From the NCBI RefSeq assembly GCF_036240795.1, contig NZ_CP108454.1:4712001-4776000 (forward strand): a stretch of DNA of 64,000 nt, read 5' to 3'. Position numbers and translations under genes: made by a program. Position 1 is the first letter of the stretch; each line of letters begins with the position of its first letter. Of the stretch, positions 14,353 through 22,171 are shown piece after piece. The notes beneath the pieces were generated by a model. It was not told the DNA's origin. It saw only the letters and a program-made list of their open reading frames with translations, and did not search any database. This stretch comes from Streptomyces sp. NBC_01268. GTDB lineage: Bacteria > Actinomycetota > Actinomycetes > Streptomycetales > Streptomycetaceae.

Positions 14353-16076
14353 CCAGCCTCTACGTACCAACCCCGGCATCAGCCGCCCTACGCGGCGAAC
14401 TGCCATGGGTCGTGTACATCCGCGTCAGCACATGGCGCGAGGAGAAGATCTCTCCTGAACTCCAGGAAAGCGCGATCCGACAGTGGTCGGCCCGCACAGG
14501 CAACGCCCTGCTCGAACCCCACATCGTCGACCTCGACGCCACGGGCAGGAACTTCAACCGCAAGATTCAAGGGGCCATCGAACTCGTCGAGGCCCGCAAG
14601 GCCCGGGGCATCGTCGTATGGCGGTTCTCCCGCTTCGGCCGCAACAGGACCGGCAACGCGGTCGCGCTCGCCCGCCTCGAAGGGGTCGGCGGCGAACTCG
14701 AATCCGCCACGGAGCCCCTCGACGCCAAGACCGCCGTCGGCGAGTTGCAGCGCGAAATGATCTTCGCCTTCGGCAACTTCGAGAGCAACCGCGCCGGAGA
14801 ACAGTGGAAGGAGACGCACGAGCACCGCCGCAAGCTCATGCTCCCCGCGACCGGAGGGCAGCGCTTCGGCTACATCTGGCACCCCCGCCGCGTCCCGGAC
14901 GCCACCGCGCCGGGCGGGTGGCGCCTCCAGGATGAGCGCTACGAGATCCACCCGGAAAACGCGAGCATCGCCGAGGAACTCTACGACCGGAAGATCAACC
15001 TTGAAGGGTTCGCCGGCCTCGCACACTGGCTCAACGACGAACTCGGCGTACTCACGCGCTACGGAAACCGGTGGAAGCCCAACACCGTTCAGCGCTACCT
15101 CGACTCCGGATTCGCCGCCGGCGTCCTGCGCACGCACGACCCGGAGTGCCGGTGCGGATACGGCACCATCCACACCGACAAGTGCAAGTACGACCGGGTG
15201 ATCTACCTCCCCGGCGCTCAGCCGGCCATCATCACCCCGCCGGAATGGGAGGCGTACCTCGACCACCGAAGGGACATCAAGAGCCGGCCGCCTCGCGCCC
15301 GGAAAGCCACGTACACCCTGACCGGCATCGGCGGGCACGGGCACTGCCGGGGGACAGCCGTCTTCCGCAGCGACCGGGTCCGCTCCGGCGAGAACAAGGG
15401 GACCCCGATCCGGGGACACCACATCGTGTGCAGCAACAACAAGAGCCAGGGCAAGAGTGCGTGCGAGCCGGGCCTCTACGTCCAGAGGACGGAGGCGGAG
15501 GAGGCCGTGTTGAAGTGGCTCGCCGACAGGGTGGCCGAGGATGCTGACGCCCTGGTGCCCGAGCCCCGCAAGGAGCGCACCGAGGCCGATCCCCGGGCCC
15601 GCGCCATCCAGGAGCGAGCCAAGATCGAGGCTCAGATCGCCAGACTCGACGGGGCCATCAACCGACTCGTCGTCGACAACGCGATGGACCCCGAGAAGTT
15701 CCCCGAGGGCGCGTTCGAGGCCGCACGAAATCAGCTCGTCAAAAGCAAGGGAGAGGCACTCGAAGATCTCAAGAAGCTCGCCGACATCGAGGCGATTCCC
15801 ACCCGGGAGAAGTTCCGCCCTCTCGTCGCCGGCCTGCTGGCGGAGTGGAAGACGTTCAACAACGAGGAACGCAACGCCATGCTCCGACAGGTGATTTGGC
15901 GCGTCGCGATGACGACGACGCCGGCACCAGAGAAGATCGGGCGCAAGACATTGGCCGCCACGTTCGAGGTGCACCCGAAGTGGGAACCCGATCCGTGGAA
16001 GTGCAAGAACTGCGGGAAGATCATTCCCGGCCCGGGGCCGCTCGTCTGCCCCAACGAAAAATGCCAGCGCGCTTGA
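14349..16076 (+). CDS. int: Large serine recombinase (phage integrase)
   Basis: GTG at 14349 within the GTGA overlap gives 575 residues. The resolvase domain starts YIRVS with nucleophile Ser27. RFSRFGRN (92-99) holds the catalytic Arg residues. A recombinase domain follows, then a zinc ribbon with Cys near 333, 360 and 371. A coiled coil spans about 410-530, and an extra C-terminal CKNCG...CPNEKC ribbon lies at about 551-570. It is the family of phiC31, R4 and SV1 integrases. From memory, SV1 uses an attB inside the 4CL gene SCO4383, matching the insertion target here. It catalyses attP x attB integration; excision would need a recombination directionality factor not identifiable in this window. 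Confidence 0.95.
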   Translation: MTSLYVPTPASAALRGELPWVVYIRVSTWREEKISPELQESAIRQWSARTGNALLEPHIVDLDATGRNFNRKIQGAIELVEARKARGIVVWRFSRFGRNRTGNAVALARLEGVGGELESATEPLDAKTAVGELQREMIFAFGNFESNRAGEQWKETHEHRRKLMLPATGGQRFGYIWHPRRVPDATAPGGWRLQDERYEIHPENASIAEELYDRKINLEGFAGLAHWLNDELGVLTRYGNRWKPNTVQRYLDSGFAAGVLRTHDPECRCGYGTIHTDKCKYDRVIYLPGAQPAIITPPEWEAYLDHRRDIKSRPPRARKATYTLTGIGGHGHCRGTAVFRSDRVRSGENKGTPIRGHHIVCSNNKSQGKSACEPGLYVQRTEAEEAVLKWLADRVAEDADALVPEPRKERTEADPRARAIQERAKIEAQIARLDGAINRLVVDNAMDPEKFPEGAFEAARNQLVKSKGEALEDLKKLADIEAIPTREKFRPLVAGLLAEWKTFNNEERNAMLRQVIWRVAMTTTPAPEKIGRKTLAATFEVHPKWEPDPWKCKNCGKIIPGPGPLVCPNEKCQRA

Positions 16077-16180
16077 TTGTTTCCGGGGCTGCTGCCACCC
16101 TCTGACCAACCGACGGACCACGTAGGTAGGGGAGGGATGCACCGTGCACAGATGCTCCCCTTTAGATCGACTGTCCCACG
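16077..16180. other. Right prophage/host junction (attachment half-site)
   Basis: Between the integrase stop and the first codons of the 4CL remnant. Host-like coding sequence (LSHVYGL, normally in the middle of the ligase) begins near 16168. Sequence before it is non-coding and phage-derived. A TGCACcGTGCA palindrome sits at 16138-16148. The exact crossover dinucleotide cannot be set without the other att half. Confidence 0.7.
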
Positions 16181-17091
16181 TGTACGGGCTCACCGCCCTG
16201 ATGAACGCCCCGCTGCGGCGCGGCGCGACCGTCGTCGTGCTGCCCCGCTTCGAGCTCGACGGCTTCCTCGCCGCCATCGAGAAGCACCGGATCAACGCCC
16301 TGTACGTGGCCCCGCCGATCGTCCTCGCGCTGGCCAAGCACCCGGCGGTCGCCGACTACGACCTGACCTCGCTGCGCTACATCGTCTCCTCCGCCGCCCC
16401 GCTGGACGCGGCCCTCGCCGACGCCTGCTCGGCCCGGCTCGGGCTGCCGCCGATCCGCCAGGCGTACGGCATGACGGAGATGTCCCCGGCCACCCACCTC
16501 GTCCCGCTCGCCGCCGAGAACCCGCCGCCCGGCACCGTCGGGAAGCTGCTGCCGTCCACCGAGATGCGGCTCGTCGCCCTCGACGACCCGGCGCGGGACG
16601 CCGGACCGGGGGAGGAGGGCGAGATCGCCTTCCGCGGCCCACAGGTCATGAAGGGCTACCTGGGCCGGCCCGACGCGACCGCCGCCATGATCGACGAGGC
16701 CGGCTGGCTGCACACCGGCGACGTCGGACGGGTCGACGAGGACGGCTGGCTGTACGTCGTCGACCGGGTCAAGGAACTCATCAAGTACAAGGGGTTCCAG
16801 GTCGCCCCGGCCGAGCTGGAGGCCCTGCTGCTCACCCACGAGGGCATCGCCGACGCGGCCGTCGTCGGGGTGCCCGACGAGGACGGCAGCGAGATCCCCA
16901 AGGCGTTCGTGGTGCGCCAGCCCGGCGCGAAGGAGCTGACCGGGGAGGACGTGGCCGCCTACGTGGCCGAGCGGGTCGCCCCGTACAAGAAGATCCGCCG
17001 GGTGGAGTTCATCGAGGCGGTGCCGAGGGCAGCGTCCGGGAAGATCCTCCGCCGGGAGCTGCGCGCGCCGCGCGAACCCCGGCAGCCGTGA
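16144..17091 (+). pseudogene. 4-coumarate-CoA ligase-like gene, 5' part removed by prophage insertion
   Basis: 315 codons of the C-terminal part of an ANL-family acyl/4-coumarate-CoA ligase. The remnant starts inside the N-domain at SHVYGLTALMN and keeps YGMTEMSP, TGDVGRVDEDGWL, KGFQVAPAELE and SGKILRREL. The P-loop motif and about 200 N-terminal residues are missing, so it cannot be an active ligase. Reading from GTG 16144, phage DNA provides GGAGGG 7 nt upstream and about eight novel codons including a TTA, so a truncated protein may still be made. The missing 5' part should lie at the other prophage end. It was probably co-transcribed with the hydratase and TetR genes that follow. Confidence 0.9.
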
Positions 17092-17126
17092 CCGCCGTGA
17101 CACCGATGAGAACCGAGGGACCGCGC

Positions 17127-17849
17127 ATGAGCCTGATCGACGTATCCACCGACCGGGGCGTCACCACGCTCGCCCTGGACTCCCCGTCGACGCGCAACGC
17201 GCTCTCGGCCCCCCTGGTCACCGAGCTGGCCGAGGCGCTCAGCGTCTGCGGCAAGGATCCGGCGGTCCGGGCGGTCGTGCTCACCCACACCGGATCCACC
17301 TTCAGCGCGGGCGCCGACCTGAAGGCCCCGCCCGGGCCGTACGCCTTCGTCGACCTGCTGCGACAGATAGTGGAGCTCCCCAAACCGGTCGTCGGAGTCG
17401 TCGACGGCCACGCCCGCGCGGGCGGCCTCGGCCTGCTCGGGGCCTGCGACATCGTGGTGGCCTCGGAGACGGCGGACTTCGCGCTCACGGAGGTACGGAT
17501 CGGGGTCGCGCCCGCCGTGATCTCGCTGACCCTGCTCCCCAAGCTGGACCAGCGCGCGGCGGCCCGGTACTACCTGACCGGCGAGCGCTTCGGCACGGAG
17601 CGGGCCCGGGCCATGGGTCTGGTGACGGCCGCCGCGACCGAGCTCGACGGCATCCTCGACGGGCTGCGCGGCGCCTCGCCGCAGGGGCTGAAGGCCTCGA
17701 AGCGGCTGGTCACGGCTAGAGTCCTGGAAGCCTTCGAGCGGGACGCGGAGGAGCTGGTCCAGCTGTCCGCGTCGCTGTTCGCCTCGGCCGAGGCACGCGA
17801 AGGGATGACGGCCTTCCTCGAACGACGGGACCCAGCATGGCGGCTCTGA
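17127..17849 (+). CDS. Enoyl-CoA hydratase/isomerase family protein
   Basis: 240 residues from ATG 17127 (GAGGGA about 7 nt upstream), 35 bp after the ligase remnant. Crotonase fold: SAGADLK (about 61-67) for the CoA/oxyanion pocket and ARAGGLGLLGACDIVVAS (about 95-112). It is shorter than the usual 255-265 residues. It likely hydrates or isomerises the enoyl-CoA made from the product of the adjacent ligase. The insertion separates it from its original upstream promoter. Confidence 0.88.
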   Translation: MSLIDVSTDRGVTTLALDSPSTRNALSAPLVTELAEALSVCGKDPAVRAVVLTHTGSTFSAGADLKAPPGPYAFVDLLRQIVELPKPVVGVVDGHARAGGLGLLGACDIVVASETADFALTEVRIGVAPAVISLTLLPKLDQRAAARYYLTGERFGTERARAMGLVTAAATELDGILDGLRGASPQGLKASKRLVTARVLEAFERDAEELVQLSASLFASAEAREGMTAFLERRDPAWRL

Positions 17850-18415
17850 CCGGCCCGAAGCAGGACAGGAGCCGCGCCACCCGGCAGCGGCTCCTGGAGG
17901 CCGCGGTGTCCTGCCTCGCCGAACACGGCTGGGCGGGCTCCACCGTGTCGGTCGTCGCCGAGCGGGCCGGCGTCTCGCGGGGCGCCGCCCAGCACCACTT
18001 CCCCACCCGGGAGGACCTGTTCACGGCGGCGGTCGAGTACGTCGCCGAGGAACGCTCCCAGGCCCTGCGCGAGCTCCCCGCCGTCGGGCGCCAGGAGGCC
18101 GTCGCGGCCCTCGTCGGCCTCTTCACCGGCCCCCTCTTCCGCGCCGCGCTCCACCTGTGGGTGGCCGCCGCCGACGAGGACCAGCTGCGCGACCGCGTCA
18201 CCGAACTCGAAGCCCGCGTGGGCCGCGAGTCCCACCGCATCGCCGTCGAGCTCCTCGGCGCCGACGAGTCCCGCCCCGGCGTCCGCGAATCCGTCCAGGG
18301 CCTCCTCGACATGGCCCGCGGCCTCGGCCTCGCCACCCTGCTGACCGACGACCGGGCCCGCCGGGAGCGCGTCGTGGCGCAGTGGGCCCGGCTGCTGGAC
18401 GAGGCGCTGGGCTGA
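17837..18415 (+). CDS. TetR-family transcriptional regulator
   Basis: 192 residues; ATG 17837 lies inside the 3' end of the hydratase gene (13-bp overlap). N-terminal TetR HTH at about residues 12-58 (VSVVAERAGVSRGAAQHHF) followed by an all-helical ligand domain. Placement in the operon suggests control of the ligase/hydratase genes by an acyl-CoA or phenylpropanoid signal. It could also act on the palindromes near 54.7 and 60 kb; no evidence separates these options. Confidence 0.9.
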   Translation: MAALTGPKQDRSRATRQRLLEAAVSCLAEHGWAGSTVSVVAERAGVSRGAAQHHFPTREDLFTAAVEYVAEERSQALRELPAVGRQEAVAALVGLFTGPLFRAALHLWVAAADEDQLRDRVTELEARVGRESHRIAVELLGADESRPGVRESVQGLLDMARGLGLATLLTDDRARRERVVAQWARLLDEALG

Positions 18416-18478
18416 GGCGTTGGACGAGGCGCTGGGGTGAGGCGCTGGGGTGAGGCGCGTCGGCGGGTGGCCGGGGGC

Positions 18479-18526
18479 CGGCCGCTCACGCGCCCGGCCG
18501 CTCACGCGCCCGGCCGCTCACGCGCC
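18479..18526. repeat. Three perfect 16-bp tandem repeats
   Basis: CGGCCGCTCACGCGCC is repeated exactly three times (18479-18494, 18495-18510, 18511-18526), flanked by variants of GAGGCGCTGG and TGCGAGGCGCTCC from 18416 to 18600. No gene is supported in 18416-18667; the region looks like slippage-prone intergenic DNA. Confidence 0.8.
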
Positions 18527-18667
18527 GGTGCGAGGCGCTCCTGCGAGGCGCTGGACGAGGCGCTCCTGCGAGGCGCCCCCGCGGGAGGTGACCCTGCGAG
18601 GCCGCTTCCCGCCCGCCCCGTGACGCGGGCCACAGCCACCCTCGCGCCCCCGCAGTACGCTGGTCGC

Positions 18668-18742
18668 ATGCTTTCGCTCGTACGTCGTCGCCACGTGGAC
18701 CTGCTCCGCGTCGCGAGCATGGGCTGTCCGGGTCGTCACTGA
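18668..18742 (+). CDS. 24-residue leader peptide of the RHVDLxRxxS type
   Basis: ATG 18668 to TGA 18742 encodes a short peptide with RRRHVDLLRVAS and a single Cys, then CPGRH. It matches the actinomycete leader-peptide pattern RH(V/I)DLxRxxSxxC usually found before cysteine and sulphur metabolism genes. It ends 96 bp before the oxygenase gene. A translation-dependent attenuation role, with Cys availability read at the Cys codon, is inferred from that family. Confidence 0.6.
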   Translation: MLSLVRRRHVDLLRVASMGCPGRH

Positions 18743-18838
18743 CCCCAGGCCCCACCCCCTCGCCCGGCACGGAACGACACGGCACGACCTGCCACGCATC
18801 CGTATCCCGGGCGCCGTACACCCCCGCGGACGCACATC

Positions 18839-19870
18839 ATGAGTTACACCTCGCAGCTCCCCATCGTCGACCTCGCCGCCGCCGACCGAGGCCCCCAGGC
18901 CCGTCGGCTGCTCCACGCGCAGCTCCACTCCGCCGCCCATGACGTGGGTTTCTTCCAGCTCGTCGGGCACGGCGTGACCGAGGCCGAGACGCGGGCGCTG
19001 ACCGGCGCCATGCGGGCCTTCTTCGCGTTGCCGGAGGCGGACCGGCTCGCCCTGGACACCACCAACTCGCCGCACTTCCGCGGCTACACCCGGATCGGCG
19101 ACGAGCGCACCGGCGGCGCCCGCGACTGGCGCGACCAGCTGGACATCGGGGCCGAGCGGCCCGCGCACGTGCCGGGCCCGCACGAGCCCGCGTACTGGTG
19201 GCTGCAGGGCCCCAACCAGTGGCCGGCCGCCCTGCCGGAACTGCGGCTCGCGGCGCTGAACTGGGTCGAGCGGCTCAGCGGCGTCGCCGAGCGGCTGCTG
19301 CACGAGCTGCTGCTGTCGATCGGCGCCGCGCCCGACTTCTACGACGACGCGTTCGGCCCGCGCGCCCACCCGCACCTGAAGCTGGTGCGCTACCCGGGCA
19401 GCAGCGGCGAGGGCGACGACCAGGGCGTCGGCGCGCACAAGGACTACGGCTTCCTGACGCTGCTCCTGCAGGACCAGGTGGGCGGGCTCCAGGTGGAGCG
19501 GGAGGACGGGCTCTTCCACGACGTGCCGCCGCTGCCGGGCGCCTTCGTGGTCAACCTCGGCGAGCTCCTGGAGGTGGCGACGGACGGCTACCTGGTCGCC
19601 ACCAACCACCGGGTGGTCTCGCCCCCCGGGGCGACGGAGCGCTTCTCCGTCCCGTTCTTCTACAACCCGCGGCTCGACGCCCGGATCGTCCCGCTCCGGT
19701 TCCCGTACGCCGCGGCGGCGCCCGGGATCACGACCGACCCGGCGAACCCGCTGTTCGCCGAGTACGGCCGTAACGAGCTGAAGGGCAAGCTGCGCGCCCA
19801 TCCGCTGGCGGCGGCCCGCCACCACGCGGACCTGCTGCTGGCCCAGGATCAGCCGGCGATGTCCTCGTAA
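18839..19870 (+). CDS. Isopenicillin N synthase-like 2-oxoglutarate/Fe(II) oxygenase
   Basis: 343 residues. The iron ligands are visible: His200 and Asp202 (AHKDYGFLT) and His257 (NHRVV). Arg268-x-Ser270 (ERFSVPFF) is the 2-oxoglutarate carboxylate clamp. The N-terminal half has the DIOX_N pattern GFFQLVGHGV. Substrate unknown; such enzymes hydroxylate or oxidise small molecules. A leader peptide precedes it. Its 3' end overlaps the convergent citrate synthase gene by 22 bp. Confidence 0.9.
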   Translation: MSYTSQLPIVDLAAADRGPQARRLLHAQLHSAAHDVGFFQLVGHGVTEAETRALTGAMRAFFALPEADRLALDTTNSPHFRGYTRIGDERTGGARDWRDQLDIGAERPAHVPGPHEPAYWWLQGPNQWPAALPELRLAALNWVERLSGVAERLLHELLLSIGAAPDFYDDAFGPRAHPHLKLVRYPGSSGEGDDQGVGAHKDYGFLTLLLQDQVGGLQVEREDGLFHDVPPLPGAFVVNLGELLEVATDGYLVATNHRVVSPPGATERFSVPFFYNPRLDARIVPLRFPYAAAAPGITTDPANPLFAEYGRNELKGKLRAHPLAAARHHADLLLAQDQPAMSS

Positions 19871-20949
19871 CCCTCGATCTCGCGCGGGTCCCGCTGCCCG
19901 GGGCCCTTGTAGAGCGCGGACGGACGGACCAGCCGGCCGGTGCGCTTCTGCTCCAGGATGTGCGCCGACCAGCCGGCCGTGCGGGCACAGGTGAACATCG
20001 AGGTGAACATGTGCGCCGGCACCTCGGCGAAGTCGAGGACGATGGCCGCCCAGAACTCGACGTTGGTGGCGAGGACGCGGTCGGGGCGCCGGTTGTGCAG
20101 CTCCTCCAGGGCGGCCTTCTCCAGGGCCTCGGCGACCTCGAAGCGCGGCGCGGCGAGCTCCTTGGCCGTGCGGCGCAGGACGCGGGCGCGCGGGTCCTCG
20201 GCGCGGTAGACGCGGTGGCCGAAGCCCATGAGCCGCTCGCCCTTGTCGAGGGCCTGCTTCACGTAGGCGGTGGCGTCGCCGGTGCGCTCGATCTCCTCGA
20301 TCATGCCGAGCACGCGGGAGGGCGCGCCGCCGTGCAGCGGGCCGGACATGGCGCCGACCGCACCCGACAGGGCCGCGGCCACGTCGGCGCCGGTGGAGGC
20401 GATGACGCGGGCGGTGAAGGTGGAGGCGTTCATGCCGTGCTCGGCGGCGGAGGTCCAGTAGGCGTCGACGGCCTTGACGTGCTTCGGGTCGGGCTCGCCC
20501 CGCCAGCGGACCATGAACCGCTCGACGACGGTCTCGGCCTTGTCGATCTCGCTCTGCGGGACCATCGGCAGCCCCTGGCCGCGGGCCGACTGGGCCACGT
20601 ACGACAGGGCCATGACGGCGGCGCGGGCGAGGTCGTCGCGGGCCTGCTCGGCGGAGATGTCCAGAAGCGGTTTCAGGCCCCAGACCGGCGCGAGCATCGC
20701 GAGGGCGGACTGCACGTCGACGCGGATGTCGCCGGAGTGCACCGGGATGGGGAAGGGCTCGGCGGCCGGCAGGCCGGGGTTGAAGGCCCCGTCGACCAGC
20801 AGGCCCCAGACGTTGCCGAAGGAGACGTGACCGACCAGGTCCTCGATGTCGACCCCGCGATACCGGAGGGCGCCGCCCTCCTTGTCGGGCTCGGCGATCT
20901 CGGTCTCGAACGCGACGACTCCTTCGAGCCCCGGTACGAAGTCAGACAT
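19849..20949 (-). CDS. Citrate synthase-like protein (short type II form)
   Basis: 366 residues from ATG 20949 with GAGGAG 7 nt upstream. Active-site residues: His171 region (AEHGMN), His206 (LHGGAPS), His245 (GFGHRVY) and Asp306. It is shorter than the main hexameric enzyme (about 430) and fits the 2-methylcitrate/citrate synthase class that is a second copy in Streptomyces. It condenses acetyl- or propionyl-CoA with oxaloacetate. A TGATC-GAT-GATCA palindrome lies upstream at 21012-21024 as a possible operator. Confidence 0.9.
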   Translation of the reverse strand: MSDFVPGLEGVVAFETEIAEPDKEGGALRYRGVDIEDLVGHVSFGNVWGLLVDGAFNPGLPAAEPFPIPVHSGDIRVDVQSALAMLAPVWGLKPLLDISAEQARDDLARAAVMALSYVAQSARGQGLPMVPQSEIDKAETVVERFMVRWRGEPDPKHVKAVDAYWTSAAEHGMNASTFTARVIASTGADVAAALSGAVGAMSGPLHGGAPSRVLGMIEEIERTGDATAYVKQALDKGERLMGFGHRVYRAEDPRARVLRRTAKELAAPRFEVAEALEKAALEELHNRRPDRVLATNVEFWAAIVLDFAEVPAHMFTSMFTCARTAGWSAHILEQKRTGRLVRPSALYKGPGQRDPREIEGYEDIAG

Positions 20950-21194
20950 GAGGTGGCTCCTCTATAGCGATGTGTGCGGTGCATGCGCTGTGCGGCGACG
21001 CATGCGATGCCTGATCGATGATCAATCATTAGGTCGGGCCGGTTGGCGGGACGTAACAGTGATCCAGCGCACGAGTCTGTACGGTTCCGATGATGCGGGG
21101 AAGCGTGACATCCGGCACACTGCGCCGAACCGGCGATGAAGGATTAGCGGCCCGTGGTGCCGGGCAGACTCGGGCGCTACGGCAGGATGGCCCC

Positions 21195-21860
21195 GTGACC
21201 GAAGCTCTCGATCCCGCCGACATGCGCGAGCAGTACCGCACCATGGAGTTGACCGTGGCGGACCTCGCACCCGAACCGATCGAACAGTTCTCGCGCTGGT
21301 TCAAGGAGACCGCCGCGACGCCGGCGATCCACGAGCCGAACGCGATGGTCGTCTCCACCGCCACCCCCGACGGCCGCCCGTCCTCGCGCACCGTGCTGCT
21401 CAAGCACTACGACGGGGCGGGTTTCGTGTTCTTCACCAACTACGGTTCCCGCAAGGGCCGCGAGCTGGCCGACAACCCGTACGTCTCGCTGCTCTTCCCC
21501 TGGCATCCGATGGCCCGCCAGGTCATCGTCACCGGCCGCGCGGTGCGCACCGGGCGCGACGAGACGGTGGCGTACTTCCGCACCCGCCCGCACGGCTCGC
21601 AGCTGGGCGCGTGGGCGAGTCACCAGTCGTCGGTGATCGGTTCGCGCGCCGAACTGCTCGCCCGGTACGAGGAGCTGGCCGCCCGCTACCCGGAGGACGA
21701 GCAGGTGCCGGTGCCGCCGGAGTGGGGCGGCCTGCGGGTGGTGCCGGAGACGGTGGAGTTCTGGCAGGGCCACGAGAACCGGCTGCACGACCGCCTGCGG
21801 TACGTGCGCGAGGACGCCGGGGACGATGCGGCCTGGCGGGTGGAGCGCCTCTCGCCCTGA
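21195..21860 (+). CDS. pdxH: Pyridoxamine 5'-phosphate oxidase
   Basis: 221 residues from GTG 21195. FMN-binding split-barrel sequence: [20 protein letters not shown] and an active-site loop near [17 protein letters not shown]-terminal [18 protein letters not shown] and RLHDR are the family's closing motifs. It oxidises pyridoxine/pyridoxamine 5'-phosphate to PLP. It is divergent from the citrate synthase gene, with about 245 bp between. A 12-bp hairpin terminates it. Confidence 0.95.
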   Translation: MTEALDPADMREQYRTMELTVADLAPEPIEQFSRWFKETAATPAIHEPNAMVVSTATPDGRPSSRTVLLKHYDGAGFVFFTNYGSRKGRELADNPYVSLLFPWHPMARQVIVTGRAVRTGRDETVAYFRTRPHGSQLGAWASHQSSVIGSRAELLARYEELAARYPEDEQVPVPPEWGGLRVVPETVEFWQGHENRLHDRLRYVREDAGDDAAWRVERLSP

Positions 21861-21870
21861 AAACACAGAC

Positions 21871-21943
21871 GACCCGTGGGCCTGGGTCCCGTCCGCTGCA
21901 GTTCGGACGGAAGCCGGCCGGACTTACCGGCGGCCCACGGGTC
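21871..21943. terminator. Hairpin after pdxH
   Basis: GACCCGTGGGCC (21871-21882) pairs perfectly with GGCCCACGGGTC (21932-21943), enclosing a second small GTCCG/CGGAC stem. It starts 11 nt after the pdxH stop. Confidence 0.6.
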
Positions 21944-22005
21944 GGGTGACTGCGTTGTCGTCGGCAGAAGGCCTGCCGCGGTGCACAAGAGTGCGACGGC
22001 AGGCC

Positions 22006-22044
22006 TTAGCCCGCAGTCACCTCACGAGTCCGAAAAGAAACCAT
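22006..22044 (-). CDS. 12-codon mini-ORF with 16S-matching extended Shine-Dalgarno
   Basis: ATG 22044, sense codons for MVSFRTREVTAG, TAA at 22006-22008. Its upstream sequence is the exact complement of the last 15 nt of 16S rRNA (22051-22065), an SD far longer than normal. The AUG lies in the loop of an 8-bp hairpin (arms 22029-22036 and 22046-22053). The stop codon sits at the base of an 11-bp hairpin (21968-21978/21997-22007). The last codons GGTGACTGCG can also pair with 21945-21954. A well-spaced promoter precedes it. It may be a leader peptide or regulatory RNA of about 110 nt; no downstream gene lies in that direction except the 3' end of pdxH. Confidence 0.5.
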   Translation of the reverse strand: MVSFRTREVTAG

Positions 22045-22077
22045 GTTTTCGGATCACCTCCTTTCACGTGTGGCTTC

Positions 22078-22106
22078 ACCCTAGGAAGCCCCGCGCCCCC
22101 GCTCAA
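22078..22106 (-). promoter_or_regulatory. Predicted promoter of the mini-ORF transcript
   Basis: On the minus strand TTGAGC (22101-22106), 17 bp, TAGGGT (22078-22083). Transcription would begin near 22071, a few bases before the extended SD. Confidence 0.5.
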
Positions 22107-22171
22107 CCTATTTTCGGGAACGGGCTGTGTCCTGGGTCACGTTTCCAGTTGAATGAGGCGGGGGGTGTCGA

